Assembly: GCF_002744755.1 (NCBI RefSeq)
Contig: NZ_KZ319290.1
Location: 359,191-423,190, forward strand
Reading direction: 5' to 3'
DNA: 64,000 nucleotides
Origin: Leeuwenhoekiella nanhaiensis
GTDB taxonomy: Bacteria; Bacteroidota; Bacteroidia; Flavobacteriales; Flavobacteriaceae
The position numbers were made by a program, and so were the translations under genes. The notes under the pieces are model-generated. The model was not told the DNA's origin. It worked only from the letters and a program-made list of their open reading frames with translations, and searched no databases. Below, piece by piece: positions 45,749-54,864 of the stretch (position 1 is the stretch's first letter; every line of letters begins with the position of its first letter).

Positions 45749-47128
45749 ATGCGTCAAAGTTTAAAGTTTCTTTTGCTGCTGAGTGTTCTGATGCTTGCCG
45801 GCTGCGGGTCGAAGTTGGGAACCGTCGAAGCACCGGTTCCTGAGCCCCAATCTTTTAGTTATACCGGCCAGGATGTGATACCAGAAGAATGGTGGAGGTC
45901 TTTTGATGACGAACAACTGAACAGACTTATGGACAGTGCTCTGACCAAAAATCTAAATCTGGCATCGATATGGCAACAATTTCAGGCGGCTAAGGCAGGT
46001 GTTCGCATTGCCGGGTCTAACCTGTGGCCGCAGGTAGAAGCTACTTTACAAAGCGGGATTAGCCGGCCGCAGCCCGATTTTGCAGGTGGTGAGAATACTC
46101 AGGCAGGTATTTCAGCTTCGTATGAAGTAGATTTATGGGGCAGGTTGAATGCCCTGCAGGATGCAGAAGTATATCGGGCAAAAGCGAGTTATTACGACTA
46201 TCAGACGGCTGCGATGAGTCTTTCGGCAGAATTGAGCTCCGCCTATTTTTCAGTCCTTACGGCTTCAAAACAGCTTAATCTCATTAAGGAACAAATAGAA
46301 ATCAATGAACAAATTATGAAGCTCATCCGCAACCGTTTTGGTAGCGGACAAATACGTGCGGTTGATATTCTCAGGCAGGAACAACTGCTGGAAACCACCC
46401 GGGGTCTGGCGGTAAGCTTTGAGCGTGAACTGGCATTGGCACAAAATCGGCTTGATGTATTGATGGGTATTCCTGCTCAAAATGATTATGTTCTTGAATT
46501 TAAAGAGCTGCCTGATTTAAGTCCATTACCTGAGACGGGGCTTCCTCTTGAACTGACCCGGCGCCGTCCCGATCTGCAAAGCGCTTATGAACGGGTTAAA
46601 GCAAACGACCGTGAATATGCGGCAGCTTTGAGCAACAGGTACCCGCGTTTGTCCTTTAGACTATCGGGGCAGGTGCGTTCTAATACCTATACCAATTTAT
46701 TCCGGGAATGGGCGTACAGCCTAGCCGGAAATCTCGTGGCACCGCTTTTTTACGGTGGCCGGTTACAGGCCGAGGCCGATCAGGCTGAAGCCTTTAAGCA
46801 AAGCGCGGTATATGATTATGGTCAGACCGTTTTGGTTGCTTTTCGCGAGGTCGAAGATGCCCTGGTTAACGAACAAAAGCAAAAAGACCGACTTGAAATC
46901 CTGGAGCGTCAACTGGAACTCACCGAAAAGACCAACAAACAAATACGCTTTGAGTTTTTTAACGGACTAAGCGATTACCTGGATGTTTTGCTTGCACTCG
47001 ATGAGCAACAGCAGCTCAAACGCGATCAGATCAGGGCCGAACAACAACTCATTGAATTTAGAATAAACCTCTATCGTGCTTTAGCAGGAGGTTTTGAAAC
47101 CCGGAGAGAACAGGAAGAAGGAAGTTAA
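45749..47128 (+). CDS. Outer-membrane efflux lipoprotein (TolC/NodT family)
   Basis: About 459 residues. The start at 45749 is chosen because it gives a lipoprotein signal at once (LLLLSVLMLAGCGSK). The in-frame ATG at 45698 would add 17 charged residues, and a TAATCTTG promoter-like box lies just before it. Two OEP repeats of long helices form the trans-periplasmic tunnel; typical segments are EEWWRSFDDEQLNRLMDSAL and ELTRRRPDLQSAYERV. It is the first gene of the RND operon, 3 nt before the adaptor gene. Confidence 0.9.
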   Translation: MRQSLKFLLLLSVLMLAGCGSKLGTVEAPVPEPQSFSYTGQDVIPEEWWRSFDDEQLNRLMDSALTKNLNLASIWQQFQAAKAGVRIAGSNLWPQVEATLQSGISRPQPDFAGGENTQAGISASYEVDLWGRLNALQDAEVYRAKASYYDYQTAAMSLSAELSSAYFSVLTASKQLNLIKEQIEINEQIMKLIRNRFGSGQIRAVDILRQEQLLETTRGLAVSFERELALAQNRLDVLMGIPAQNDYVLEFKELPDLSPLPETGLPLELTRRRPDLQSAYERVKANDREYAAALSNRYPRLSFRLSGQVRSNTYTNLFREWAYSLAGNLVAPLFYGGRLQAEADQAEAFKQSAVYDYGQTVLVAFREVEDALVNEQKQKDRLEILERQLELTEKTNKQIRFEFFNGLSDYLDVLLALDEQQQLKRDQIRAEQQLIEFRINLYRALAGGFETRREQEEGS

Positions 47129-47131
47129 CTT

Positions 47132-48325
47132 ATGAGCAGAAAAAAAATAATAATCATTTGTGCGGGAATAGTGCTGGTAGCAGTGCTGGTTTTGGTGCTT
47201 ATTTTTAATACCGAACCCACCGCAAAAAGTGAAGGCAGTGTGAAGGAAACGGCTATGCTGGTAAGCCTGAACACCGTATCCCGAAGCGATTTTACGCCGG
47301 TTCTCCAAGCTACGGGAACCGTACGACCGGTCGAAGATGTAATTATAAGTCCGTTGGTAGCAGGACCGGTAAGCAGACGTTCAGGCTCGTTTGTACCCGG
47401 GAGTTTTGTAAAAAAGGGCGAACTTCTATTGCAAATCAATCCGGCGGACTATCGCAATGCGCTAGAATTGCAAAGAGGAAACCTGAAACAACAACAAACC
47501 AATCTCAATATTGAAATGGGCCGCCAGGAGGTGGCAGAACAGGATTTGGCCCTTATAGGAGCAGATAGTCTGAGCAGCAATCAGCGCGATCTGGTTTTGC
47601 GACAACCCCAGCTGGAAGCCGTAAAAGCGAATATTCAGGCGGCTCAGGCAACTGTTGATCAGGCAGCTTTAGATTTAAGCCGTACCAGCATCAGAGCTCC
47701 TTTTGATGCGCATATTTTGTCCCAAAACGTTACCGAAGGCTCACAGGTGGCTCCAGGGGATAACCTGGGACGACTGGTAGGTACCGATTCTTATTGGGTA
47801 GAAGTAACGATTCCGGTGGCGAAACTGCGCTGGCTTCGTTTCCCTAAAAATGGAGAGCAGGGATCTAAAGTAATTTTACGCAGCAATTCGGCCTGGGGCC
47901 CGCAGCAGCAGCGCATCGGCTATCTCGACAAACAAATAGGCGCCTTGGAAGGTCAGACGCGTCTGGCGCGCGTCCTGGTGCGTGTAGCAGATCCCTTAAA
48001 TCTGAAATCAGAAGAAGATCAACCCGAACTCATCATAGGTTCTTTTGTAGAGGTAAACATTGAGGGGAAACCGGTAAACGATGTGGTGCGGATACGACGG
48101 GATTATGTAAGACCCAACACTACCGCCTGGGTTATGAAAGACGGTAAATTGCAGATTCGCAAACTGGAGGTGCTGCTTACCGATGCCGATTATGCCTATG
48201 TGGAAAAGGGTTTGGAAGATGGAGACCAGTTGGTGATAACCAATTTGAGCACGGTGGCAGAAGGTGTTGCCCTGCGTGAAGATACCGGTAAAACGAGTAT
48301 GGATTCTATAAGCGAAACAAACTAA
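47132..48325 (+). CDS. RND efflux periplasmic adaptor (membrane fusion protein)
   Basis: A 397-residue HlyD/AcrA-type adaptor. An N-terminal membrane anchor (about 5-27) is followed by a lipoyl-like domain split around a coiled-coil hairpin (about 110-195) and beta-barrel domains ([25 protein letters not shown]). It links the inner-membrane pump to the TolC-like channel. Its stop codon overlaps the ATG of the pump gene by one base. Confidence 0.9.
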   Translation: MSRKKIIIICAGIVLVAVLVLVLIFNTEPTAKSEGSVKETAMLVSLNTVSRSDFTPVLQATGTVRPVEDVIISPLVAGPVSRRSGSFVPGSFVKKGELLLQINPADYRNALELQRGNLKQQQTNLNIEMGRQEVAEQDLALIGADSLSSNQRDLVLRQPQLEAVKANIQAAQATVDQAALDLSRTSIRAPFDAHILSQNVTEGSQVAPGDNLGRLVGTDSYWVEVTIPVAKLRWLRFPKNGEQGSKVILRSNSAWGPQQQRIGYLDKQIGALEGQTRLARVLVRVADPLNLKSEEDQPELIIGSFVEVNIEGKPVNDVVRIRRDYVRPNTTAWVMKDGKLQIRKLEVLLTDADYAYVEKGLEDGDQLVITNLSTVAEGVALREDTGKTSMDSISETN

Positions 48326-51300
48326 TGGCCGGTAACGAGAAACATACACCGCGTAAGGAAGGGGCAATAGCCTTTATGGCCCGAAACTCCGTGATTACCA
48401 ATCTGCTGATGATTTTGCTTATTGGCGGAGGTATTTATACCATGGTAAACATTCAGAAAGAAGTGTTTCCCCAGTTTCAGCTTGATTTTGTGGATGTATC
48501 TGTGAGCTATCCCGGAGCTGCCCCCGCCGAAGTAGAGCAGGGGATACTCCTTCCGGTAGAAGAATCCATCAGAGGCATTCAGGGTATAAAAGAAATTGTT
48601 TCCACCGCAAATGAAGGTTCGGGAACCATCGCGATTGAGCTGGTAGCCGGTTCAGACCGTATGAAAGCCTTTCAGGATATAGATCAGGCCGTGAGCCGTA
48701 TCAACACTTTTCCCGATGATATCGAACAGCCTCAGGTAAGCCTGCGCGACCGGCAGCGCGATGTGATGGAAATAGGTATTTATGGCGATGTAGACATCTG
48801 GACCCTGCGCAAACTTGCCGAGCAAATGCGAAACAGACTCCTAAGTGATCCCGAAATAACCCAGGTGGAAATAGGAAGTGTACCCGATTATGAAACCCGA
48901 ATTGAAATCTCCCGCTACAAGCTTCAGGAATACGGACTCACACTCGGGCAGGTCGCAGACATCATCTCCCAAAGCAGTCAGGATGTGCCCGCAGGCGCTG
49001 TAGAAACCAATTCGGGCGAGATCCTGTTGCGCATGAAAGAACGCAAGCAATGGGCCGATGAATTCAGCAACATTACCATTCTAACGGCAGACTCAGGTGC
49101 TAAGGTCACACTGGGTGATCTCGCCACCTTAGACGATACCTTTGAAGAATCGGGCTTTCACGGAAAATTCAATCAGACCCCGTCGGTTGAGATGGAGATT
49201 TTTAGAATTGGCGATCAATCCCCGCTGGTCATTGCAGAGACGGTACAACAAATTATGGATGATTTCCCACTTCCGCCCGGCGTCAATTTCAGGATAGACA
49301 GCAACCGCGCAGAGGACTACCGGGAACGACTTTCCTTACTGACCGAAAATGGTATTTTGGCAATAATTATCGTCCTGGTGATCTTGAGTTTGTTTCTGGA
49401 ATACCGCCTGGCTTTTTGGGTAATGATGGGGATGGCCATTTCCTTTGTGGGAGGGATGATCCTATTGCCACTCATCGGGGTAAGTGTGAACATGATTTCG
49501 ATGTTCGGTTTTCTGGTTGTGTTGGGTATTGTGGTAGATGATGCGGTGGTTGTGGGCGAAAACGTCTACGAAAAACGCCAGCAGGGCATGTCGTTTAAAA
49601 AAGCGGCCATTGCCGGAACCAAAGATGTATCCAAGCCCGTAATCTTTAGTATTCTGACCACGATCATAGCCTTTTTACCCCTGCTTTTTATTCCCGGGGA
49701 AACCGGAAAGTTTTGGTGGCCCCTGCCTGCCGTGGTAATCGTCATTCTTGCGGTAAGTCTTTTTGAAGCCTTATTTATACTGCCTTCACACCTGGCGCAT
49801 CTTTCCACAAAACAGAAGAACAAATGGATTTTAAAACTGGAATCCTATCAGCAGCGGTTTGCAAAAGGTTTTGAACATGTTATCGAAACCTACTACCGTC
49901 CCTTTCTGGATCGCTGTTTAAAATACCGATACATTACCCTCAGTGCGGCTTTCGCTTTGCTCCTCATCGTTGGGGGCTATGCGTATAGCGATCATATGGG
50001 AATGATCTTAATGCCTCAGGTGGCTGCCGAAGAGATTGAGGCAGGAGTACGTTTGCCGGTGGGCACCACGCGTTTGCAGGCAGAAGCGGTTGCCGAAGAG
50101 ATAACGCAGGCTACCCAGCGTATGTTTGACGAGCATAATCTCTATGAAATCGCAGAAGGAATTAAGACCAACATCAGGGGACAGAACTTTATAGATACCG
50201 AGATTGTGTTGCTGCCACCCGATCAGCGGGATATGAGCGCGGCTGAGGTCATCACGCTATGGCGCGATAATATTGGGGATATTAAGGGTGTTGACCAAAT
50301 CACTTTTGAAGCGGAACGCGGCCCCGGGAGTTATCAGCAGGACATCAGCGTAGACCTGAGCCATTCGGATATTGAGATGCTGGAACGCGCCAGTATGGCT
50401 TTTTACGACAGGATGAAGGCGCTTGAGAATTCGCGGGATGTAAGCGATAATTACGATAAGGGAAAACTGCAGTACGACTTTAAAATACTTCCGGAGGGGC
50501 GTAATCTAGGGCTTACTTCAAATGAGGTGGGACGCCAGGTGCGTAACGCATTTTTTGGTGCGCTTGCTCTAAGGCAATTACGCGGTACCAATGAAATAGA
50601 AGTACGTGTAAAACTACCCCTCGAAGAACGCCGGGATCTGGAAAATCTAGAAAACTTTATTGTACGCACTCCGGCAGGGGTTGAGGTGCCTCTTTTGGAT
50701 GTGGTTGAAGTTAGCCAACGTGAAGCCTTTACCAGTATCAACCGAAGAGACGGGAGGCGCGTGGTTAACGTAGGTTTTGATGTAGAACCGGCAAATGCGG
50801 TGAGCCGGGTTTTGGCTAAAGTTAAAGAGGAAGACTTGCCACAACTAAGAGCCGATTATCCCGGGATTACCTGGACTTTTGAAGGGGGTCAGGCTGATAT
50901 GCGCGAATCGACACAGTCGCTGTACAGCAACTTTCTCATAGCGATGCTGATCATCTATGCGTTATTGGCTATGGCGTTCTCAAACTACATTCAGCCGCTG
51001 ATTGTGATGACGGCAATACCCTTTGGAATTGTAGGTGCGGTTTTAGGCCATATTTTATTGGGTTATGACCTCTCTCTGGTTAGCCTGATGGGCGTGATCG
51101 CATTGTCTGGGGTGGTGGTTAACGATTCGCTGATCATGATTGATTATGCTAATAAAAAGCGCGAAGACCTGTCTATTTACGAAGCCATACACGAGGCGGG
51201 ATTACGTAGATTCAGACCGATAATGCTTACTACGCTTACCACCTTTGGCGGACTTACCCCGATTATTCTGGAGACTTCGAGTCAGGCATTTTATCTGATC

Positions 51301-51453
51301 CCGATGGCCATATCGCTGGGCTTCGGTATTATTTTCGCTACATCTATTATTCTGATTATCGTACCCTGTTTGTATCTGGCACTTGAAGATGCCCGTCTGT
51401 ATATCAAAGATCGCAGACTGGTAAAGCGTAAAGAAGAGGTGGTTAATGCCTAG
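48325..51453 (+). CDS. RND-family efflux transporter permease
   Basis: A 1042-residue inner-membrane pump of the AcrB/HAE type with the usual twelve helices and two large periplasmic loops. An N-terminal helix carries [16 protein letters not shown], and helix 4 carries [16 protein letters not shown] with the conserved Asp pair for proton relay. The C-terminal half repeats the pattern ([21 protein letters not shown]). Drug, metal or lipid cargo cannot be read from sequence. Translationally coupled to the adaptor. Confidence 0.93.
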   Translation: MAGNEKHTPRKEGAIAFMARNSVITNLLMILLIGGGIYTMVNIQKEVFPQFQLDFVDVSVSYPGAAPAEVEQGILLPVEESIRGIQGIKEIVSTANEGSGTIAIELVAGSDRMKAFQDIDQAVSRINTFPDDIEQPQVSLRDRQRDVMEIGIYGDVDIWTLRKLAEQMRNRLLSDPEITQVEIGSVPDYETRIEISRYKLQEYGLTLGQVADIISQSSQDVPAGAVETNSGEILLRMKERKQWADEFSNITILTADSGAKVTLGDLATLDDTFEESGFHGKFNQTPSVEMEIFRIGDQSPLVIAETVQQIMDDFPLPPGVNFRIDSNRAEDYRERLSLLTENGILAIIIVLVILSLFLEYRLAFWVMMGMAISFVGGMILLPLIGVSVNMISMFGFLVVLGIVVDDAVVVGENVYEKRQQGMSFKKAAIAGTKDVSKPVIFSILTTIIAFLPLLFIPGETGKFWWPLPAVVIVILAVSLFEALFILPSHLAHLSTKQKNKWILKLESYQQRFAKGFEHVIETYYRPFLDRCLKYRYITLSAAFALLLIVGGYAYSDHMGMILMPQVAAEEIEAGVRLPVGTTRLQAEAVAEEITQATQRMFDEHNLYEIAEGIKTNIRGQNFIDTEIVLLPPDQRDMSAAEVITLWRDNIGDIKGVDQITFEAERGPGSYQQDISVDLSHSDIEMLERASMAFYDRMKALENSRDVSDNYDKGKLQYDFKILPEGRNLGLTSNEVGRQVRNAFFGALALRQLRGTNEIEVRVKLPLEERRDLENLENFIVRTPAGVEVPLLDVVEVSQREAFTSINRRDGRRVVNVGFDVEPANAVSRVLAKVKEEDLPQLRADYPGITWTFEGGQADMRESTQSLYSNFLIAMLIIYALLAMAFSNYIQPLIVMTAIPFGIVGAVLGHILLGYDLSLVSLMGVIALSGVVVNDSLIMIDYANKKREDLSIYEAIHEAGLRRFRPIMLTTLTTFGGLTPIILETSSQAFYLIPMAISLGFGIIFATSIILIIVPCLYLALEDARLYIKDRRLVKRKEEVVNA

Positions 51454-51534
51454 ACTTTGTTAAAGGCTTCGATCTAAAGTGCAGTAAAATCTTTAGGCTA
51501 TATTGTGTTTATATTAAATAAAGTCTATAAAGAA

Positions 51535-52743
51535 TTAATTGCGCTGTGTTACTTGCGCATTATTCATACCACCCCATTGGTTAACATTGCTTAAATGCGT
51601 AAGCCCGGTCTGAGCAACATCGCTGGTGTTGCGATCTCCATCCTGAAAAACTATACTTCGGTTTGAAGTGCCGTACTGGTACACGGCAGAACCATTTAAA
51701 TCCCCCAGTTGGTCAACATCAGAATGGTTAGTTAAGCGTTCCTGAAATACAGAACTGGTATTGCCATCTCCCAGCTGATAGGTGTCAGCCTGGTTTCTAT
51801 TGCCCTGCTGATCTGTAGAAGCCGCATTGGAGTTGCCTGCCTGAACCAAATCGGAATTGTTGTAATAGCCGCGTTGATTAGTGCCAAAATCTCCGACGGA
51901 AAACCCATTTGTTACGTTAGCATTTCCTACCTGTAAAATGGTTGAAGTATTGTAATCCCCTTCCTGATAGGTGCCTGAATTGTTGTCGTCACCGATGGAT
52001 ACGGAACTTGCCCGATTTTCGCTGCCTACCTGAAGAACACCCCAGTTTAAGTAGGAGCCGCCACCCCGGTTGCGATTTCCAAATTGATAGGATGAGGCGA
52101 CATTGACAAAGCCTTCCTGCGTAATGCGAAAGTCATTGTCATTACCCCATTGCTCTACAGAAGCGACATTATCATCATCAATTTGATCAATATCTGCACT
52201 GTTTCGGTCTCCAATCTGCTGAATACCCCAGTTCCAACTCGTTAAATAGGTAGACCGGTTGCGATCTCCCCGTTGCAATAACGAAGCCTCATTATCGGCG
52301 CCACGTTGAAGGGTGGCAGCACCGTTTTCGTCTCCTATCGAATAGGATTCTGAAAAATTGCGGGATCCGGCCTGATAGGTCCCCCAGTCGTTTCCACGAC
52401 CACCATAATTCGCATAGCCTTCCTGACGTACCATTGCCAGGTTGTCGTTTCCATTTTCAACCTGAGAGGTACGATACTCATTACGCGTTCCAATCTGTTT
52501 GATGTACGAATCCTGACTGGTACCTATCTGATCAATATCTGCATCGTTAATTCTCCCGTTCTGTCTGGAATCTGCAAAATTAGTAACACCTTCTTGTCTG
52601 ACGTCAAGTATATTACGGTTTCCGGTTTGTATCGCGTCAGAAACATTGCCCGTTCCGGTTTGCGTTACCGTACTGGTGTTGGTTTGTGCGATTAGGAAAG
52701 TCCCGCAGAAAAGTGTTCCGAGACTGAAGTAAATTTTTCTCAT
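51535..52743 (-). CDS. Curlin-repeat amyloid-like secreted protein
   Basis: A 402-residue protein with a signal peptide (MRKIYFSLGTLFCGTFLIAQ). The whole mature part is built of roughly 11-residue units of the form QxGxxNxxxxx (for example QTGNRNILDVR, QEGVTNFADSR), two of which make one curlin strand-turn-strand repeat. A long beta-solenoid, amyloid-prone fold is expected, as in CsgA/CsgB. No csgE, csgF or csgG homologue is in the window. It likely contributes to matrix or adhesion. Confidence 0.85.
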   Translation of the reverse strand: MRKIYFSLGTLFCGTFLIAQTNTSTVTQTGTGNVSDAIQTGNRNILDVRQEGVTNFADSRQNGRINDADIDQIGTSQDSYIKQIGTRNEYRTSQVENGNDNLAMVRQEGYANYGGRGNDWGTYQAGSRNFSESYSIGDENGAATLQRGADNEASLLQRGDRNRSTYLTSWNWGIQQIGDRNSADIDQIDDDNVASVEQWGNDNDFRITQEGFVNVASSYQFGNRNRGGGSYLNWGVLQVGSENRASSVSIGDDNNSGTYQEGDYNTSTILQVGNANVTNGFSVGDFGTNQRGYYNNSDLVQAGNSNAASTDQQGNRNQADTYQLGDGNTSSVFQERLTNHSDVDQLGDLNGSAVYQYGTSNRSIVFQDGDRNTSDVAQTGLTHLSNVNQWGGMNNAQVTQRN

Positions 52744-53132
52744 TACCCGTTGATTTGATGAATATATATAGAATGGTTAATAGTCAATACTGCGATCTCA
52801 GGAGGCTCATTCACGTTTTATAGAGGAAAAACAAAAGGGGAAGTTAGAGGCCAACTAAGAATGAACTTCAACTAAGTTACAAGAAAAACGGAGTCTTTTT
52901 AGTTAAGAAAAACCCCTTTTTTCCACGGGAAGGGAACTATTTGTTTAAGTCACGCTTTTTTCCGTTGAAATGCAATTTTATTAATAATAATTTATTTTGT
53001 TAATATTATTAGGAATCGTAAGCTTTTGAGCTGGTATGTTGGGAATGCTTTAGCACTTCCTGCTAAAGTATAATTAAGAGTCTTTAGATTGGGTAAGAGG
53101 CTGCTTATCTTAGTAGTATAAATTAGAAAACT
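52744..53132. other. AT-rich intergenic region with small hairpins
   Basis: 389 nt without a supported gene. It contains the upstream regions of the divergent curlin-repeat and small secreted protein genes. An 8-bp inverted repeat CTTTAGCA/TGCTAAAG (53048-53055, 53061-53068) and an AT-rich inverted stretch near 52980-53010 could be regulatory, but neither has a T-tract. Confidence 0.4.
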
Positions 53133-53474
53133 ATGAAACTCTTAATAGGCATTATAAGCATCATCACCCTTACTTTTTCACCTTTGGAAAGTGAAACGGA
53201 AGTACTGAAACCGGCAGAAAGCATCGACATTAATGCAGAAATACTCATCAATCAGGAATTGACTTTTGATGGATATGAAGGAGAGTATTACTTTTTTACC
53301 GATACTGATTTTCAGGCGGTAGTCTTGAAGTGTGAGAAAGAATTACCTGTGGACCTAATCAACGGAAATTTTGAAGGAAAAAAATTCCGGGTTTCTTATA
53401 AAGCAGCTCAACGCACCGCAGATTCTTCCAGTGAAGGTACTATTGAAGCTGTAGCCCCTGCCGATAAAAAATAA
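53133..53474 (+). CDS. Small secreted protein, unknown function
   Basis: A 113-residue protein with a short N-terminal signal-like segment (MKLLIGIISIITLTFSPLES) and an acidic then basic beta-rich body (FDGYEGEYYFFTDTDFQAVVLKCE-like). No family recognised. It stands alone, divergent from the curlin-repeat gene and convergent with the cytochrome gene, and ends at a strong bidirectional terminator. Confidence 0.65.
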   Translation: MKLLIGIISIITLTFSPLESETEVLKPAESIDINAEILINQELTFDGYEGEYYFFTDTDFQAVVLKCEKELPVDLINGNFEGKKFRVSYKAAQRTADSSSEGTIEAVAPADKK

Positions 53475-53491
53475 TAACAATATTATACTAA

Positions 53492-53533
53492 AAAAGCAAA
53501 GCCAAACAGACCTCTGTTTGGCTTTGTTTTTTT
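53492..53533. terminator. Bidirectional terminator
   Basis: Perfect 14-bp stem CAAAGCCAAACAGA/TCTGTTTGGCTTTG (53497-53510 and 53513-53526) with a 2-nt nominal loop, T run to the right and A run to the left, between convergent genes. Confidence 0.92.
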
Positions 53534-53545
53534 GTAGATCTACGG

Positions 53546-54139
53546 TTAGGCGTTTGGAGGCGTGTATGCCGGAACCACATTTTCTATAGGTTCCAGACTT
53601 TTTAGGTAAGTAAAAATAGCTTTGACATCCTCGTCGCTCAGGTTTTTATAGGCCTGAGTAGGCATTGGCGGCATAAGCGGGCGGGTGTTTTCCAACCCTT
53701 TATACATGCCTTTACGAATAGCGTTTGAAAACTGCTCCAGCGTCCAGCTGCCAATTCCTGTATCGTCCGGAGTGATGTTCCCGGCATACGAAGTACCCCA
53801 CGGACCTACCGCTGCAGTCAGATCGCCTTTAAACAAAGCCCACGGACCTATTGGTACATTATCAGGCAGTGGAGGGAGCGCTTCAGCGGCATCGTAGCCC
53901 ATCATATAGCGGGTCATATCAGGAACGGGGCCCTGGGGCGTCATCGTTTTGGGCGTATGGCAGGCCGCACAATCCATAATGTTTACGAGGTATTCGCCAC
54001 GTTTTTTTAAATTAACCGGTGCCTGCATACCGGCCTGCTGAATCTGATACTCCTCTTTTTCCTTCTTTGCTTCCCCGTCTTTACAGGCCGTGACAAGCAG
54101 GGCCGTTGTAAGGCAAAGCCAAATCAATTGTGGTTTCAT
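53546..54139 (-). CDS. c-type cytochrome lipoprotein
   Basis: A 197-residue lipoprotein (LLVTACKDGE) with a single haem c site, CAACH, near residue 57 and a distal Met-rich region (RPLMPPMPTQAY). The segment GEYLVNIMDCAACHTP and the C-terminal LSDEDVKAIFTYLKSLEPI match periplasmic monohaem cytochromes that accept electrons from dehydrogenases. It follows a lipoprotein gene by 33 nt on the same strand, probably as an operon. Confidence 0.85.
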   Translation of the reverse strand: MKPQLIWLCLTTALLVTACKDGEAKKEKEEYQIQQAGMQAPVNLKKRGEYLVNIMDCAACHTPKTMTPQGPVPDMTRYMMGYDAAEALPPLPDNVPIGPWALFKGDLTAAVGPWGTSYAGNITPDDTGIGSWTLEQFSNAIRKGMYKGLENTRPLMPPMPTQAYKNLSDEDVKAIFTYLKSLEPIENVVPAYTPPNA

Positions 54140-54172
54140 AATAATTAAGTTAAAATGAGCGTAAGGCTGGTT

Positions 54173-54724
54173 TTAATTAGCAGGCGCTGCCGGAATGTTC
54201 GGATTCATAGGTGCGAAAATGCCATTCGGGTTTTCTTCAACCATCCACACATGCAGCGTCCACGAACCTCCCGCGACATTAGGATTAAATTCCCAGTGAT
54301 CGTCGTCACCCACAAAACCTTCCGGAGGAGTTGCAGATAGCGCGACGGGCACAGCGTATTCTACCGCGACAAAGCGCATACTTCCATCTTCTTCGGTTAC
54401 ATAGAGCAGGATTTCAGGTTCTTCGAGAATGAAGTCCGCATCAAAACGATCAAGCTGCCCAAAGTGAATACCCATATGCGGTATGTAGGGAGAAACCGCT
54501 ATAAACCCCTGCGCTTCGGCTACCTTAAAGTTGTGAAAGCGCTGCATTTTTTTGGTGAGGCGTTCCAGCTGACTTTCTACAGTAGTGGTTTTTGATTTTA
54601 AATCTGCGGCTTGCTCCTCCGGACTTAAGGCCAATTCTTCAGTAGAGCAGGCAGTGCCCAAAACGATTGCGGTTGCACAGGTAAACTTCAGAATACGCTG
54701 TGACCATGTAGTAACATTTTTCAT
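54173..54724 (-). CDS. Conserved lipoprotein, unknown function
   Basis: A 183-residue lipoprotein (signal ending LGTACSTEE). A short coiled coil (about 35-65) precedes a domain with AQGFIAVSPYIPHMGIHFG, several His residues and GSWTLHVWMVEENPNGIFAPMNP. The His-rich pattern could bind a metal or haem, but this is speculative. It is first in a unit with the cytochrome gene. Confidence 0.65.
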   Translation of the reverse strand: MKNVTTWSQRILKFTCATAIVLGTACSTEELALSPEEQAADLKSKTTTVESQLERLTKKMQRFHNFKVAEAQGFIAVSPYIPHMGIHFGQLDRFDADFILEEPEILLYVTEEDGSMRFVAVEYAVPVALSATPPEGFVGDDDHWEFNPNVAGGSWTLHVWMVEENPNGIFAPMNPNIPAAPAN

Positions 54725-54864
54725 ACGATTGTAGTTTTAAGTTGAACGTTGATAAACTTGTTTCGTACGAAGTTGAAGAAAATAGAAAGGGGCTACTAAC
54801 ACCTATGTTGCAAAGACTAACACAGATGTCTCGAGCGTGTTAACTGGCTTATTATCAGTGTTTT

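Noticed and set aside
51535..52743. Short periodic DNA pattern resembling an array
   Set aside because: Periodicity is about 33 nt but reflects the 11-residue curlin units in an open frame; there are no identical repeats with unique spacers.
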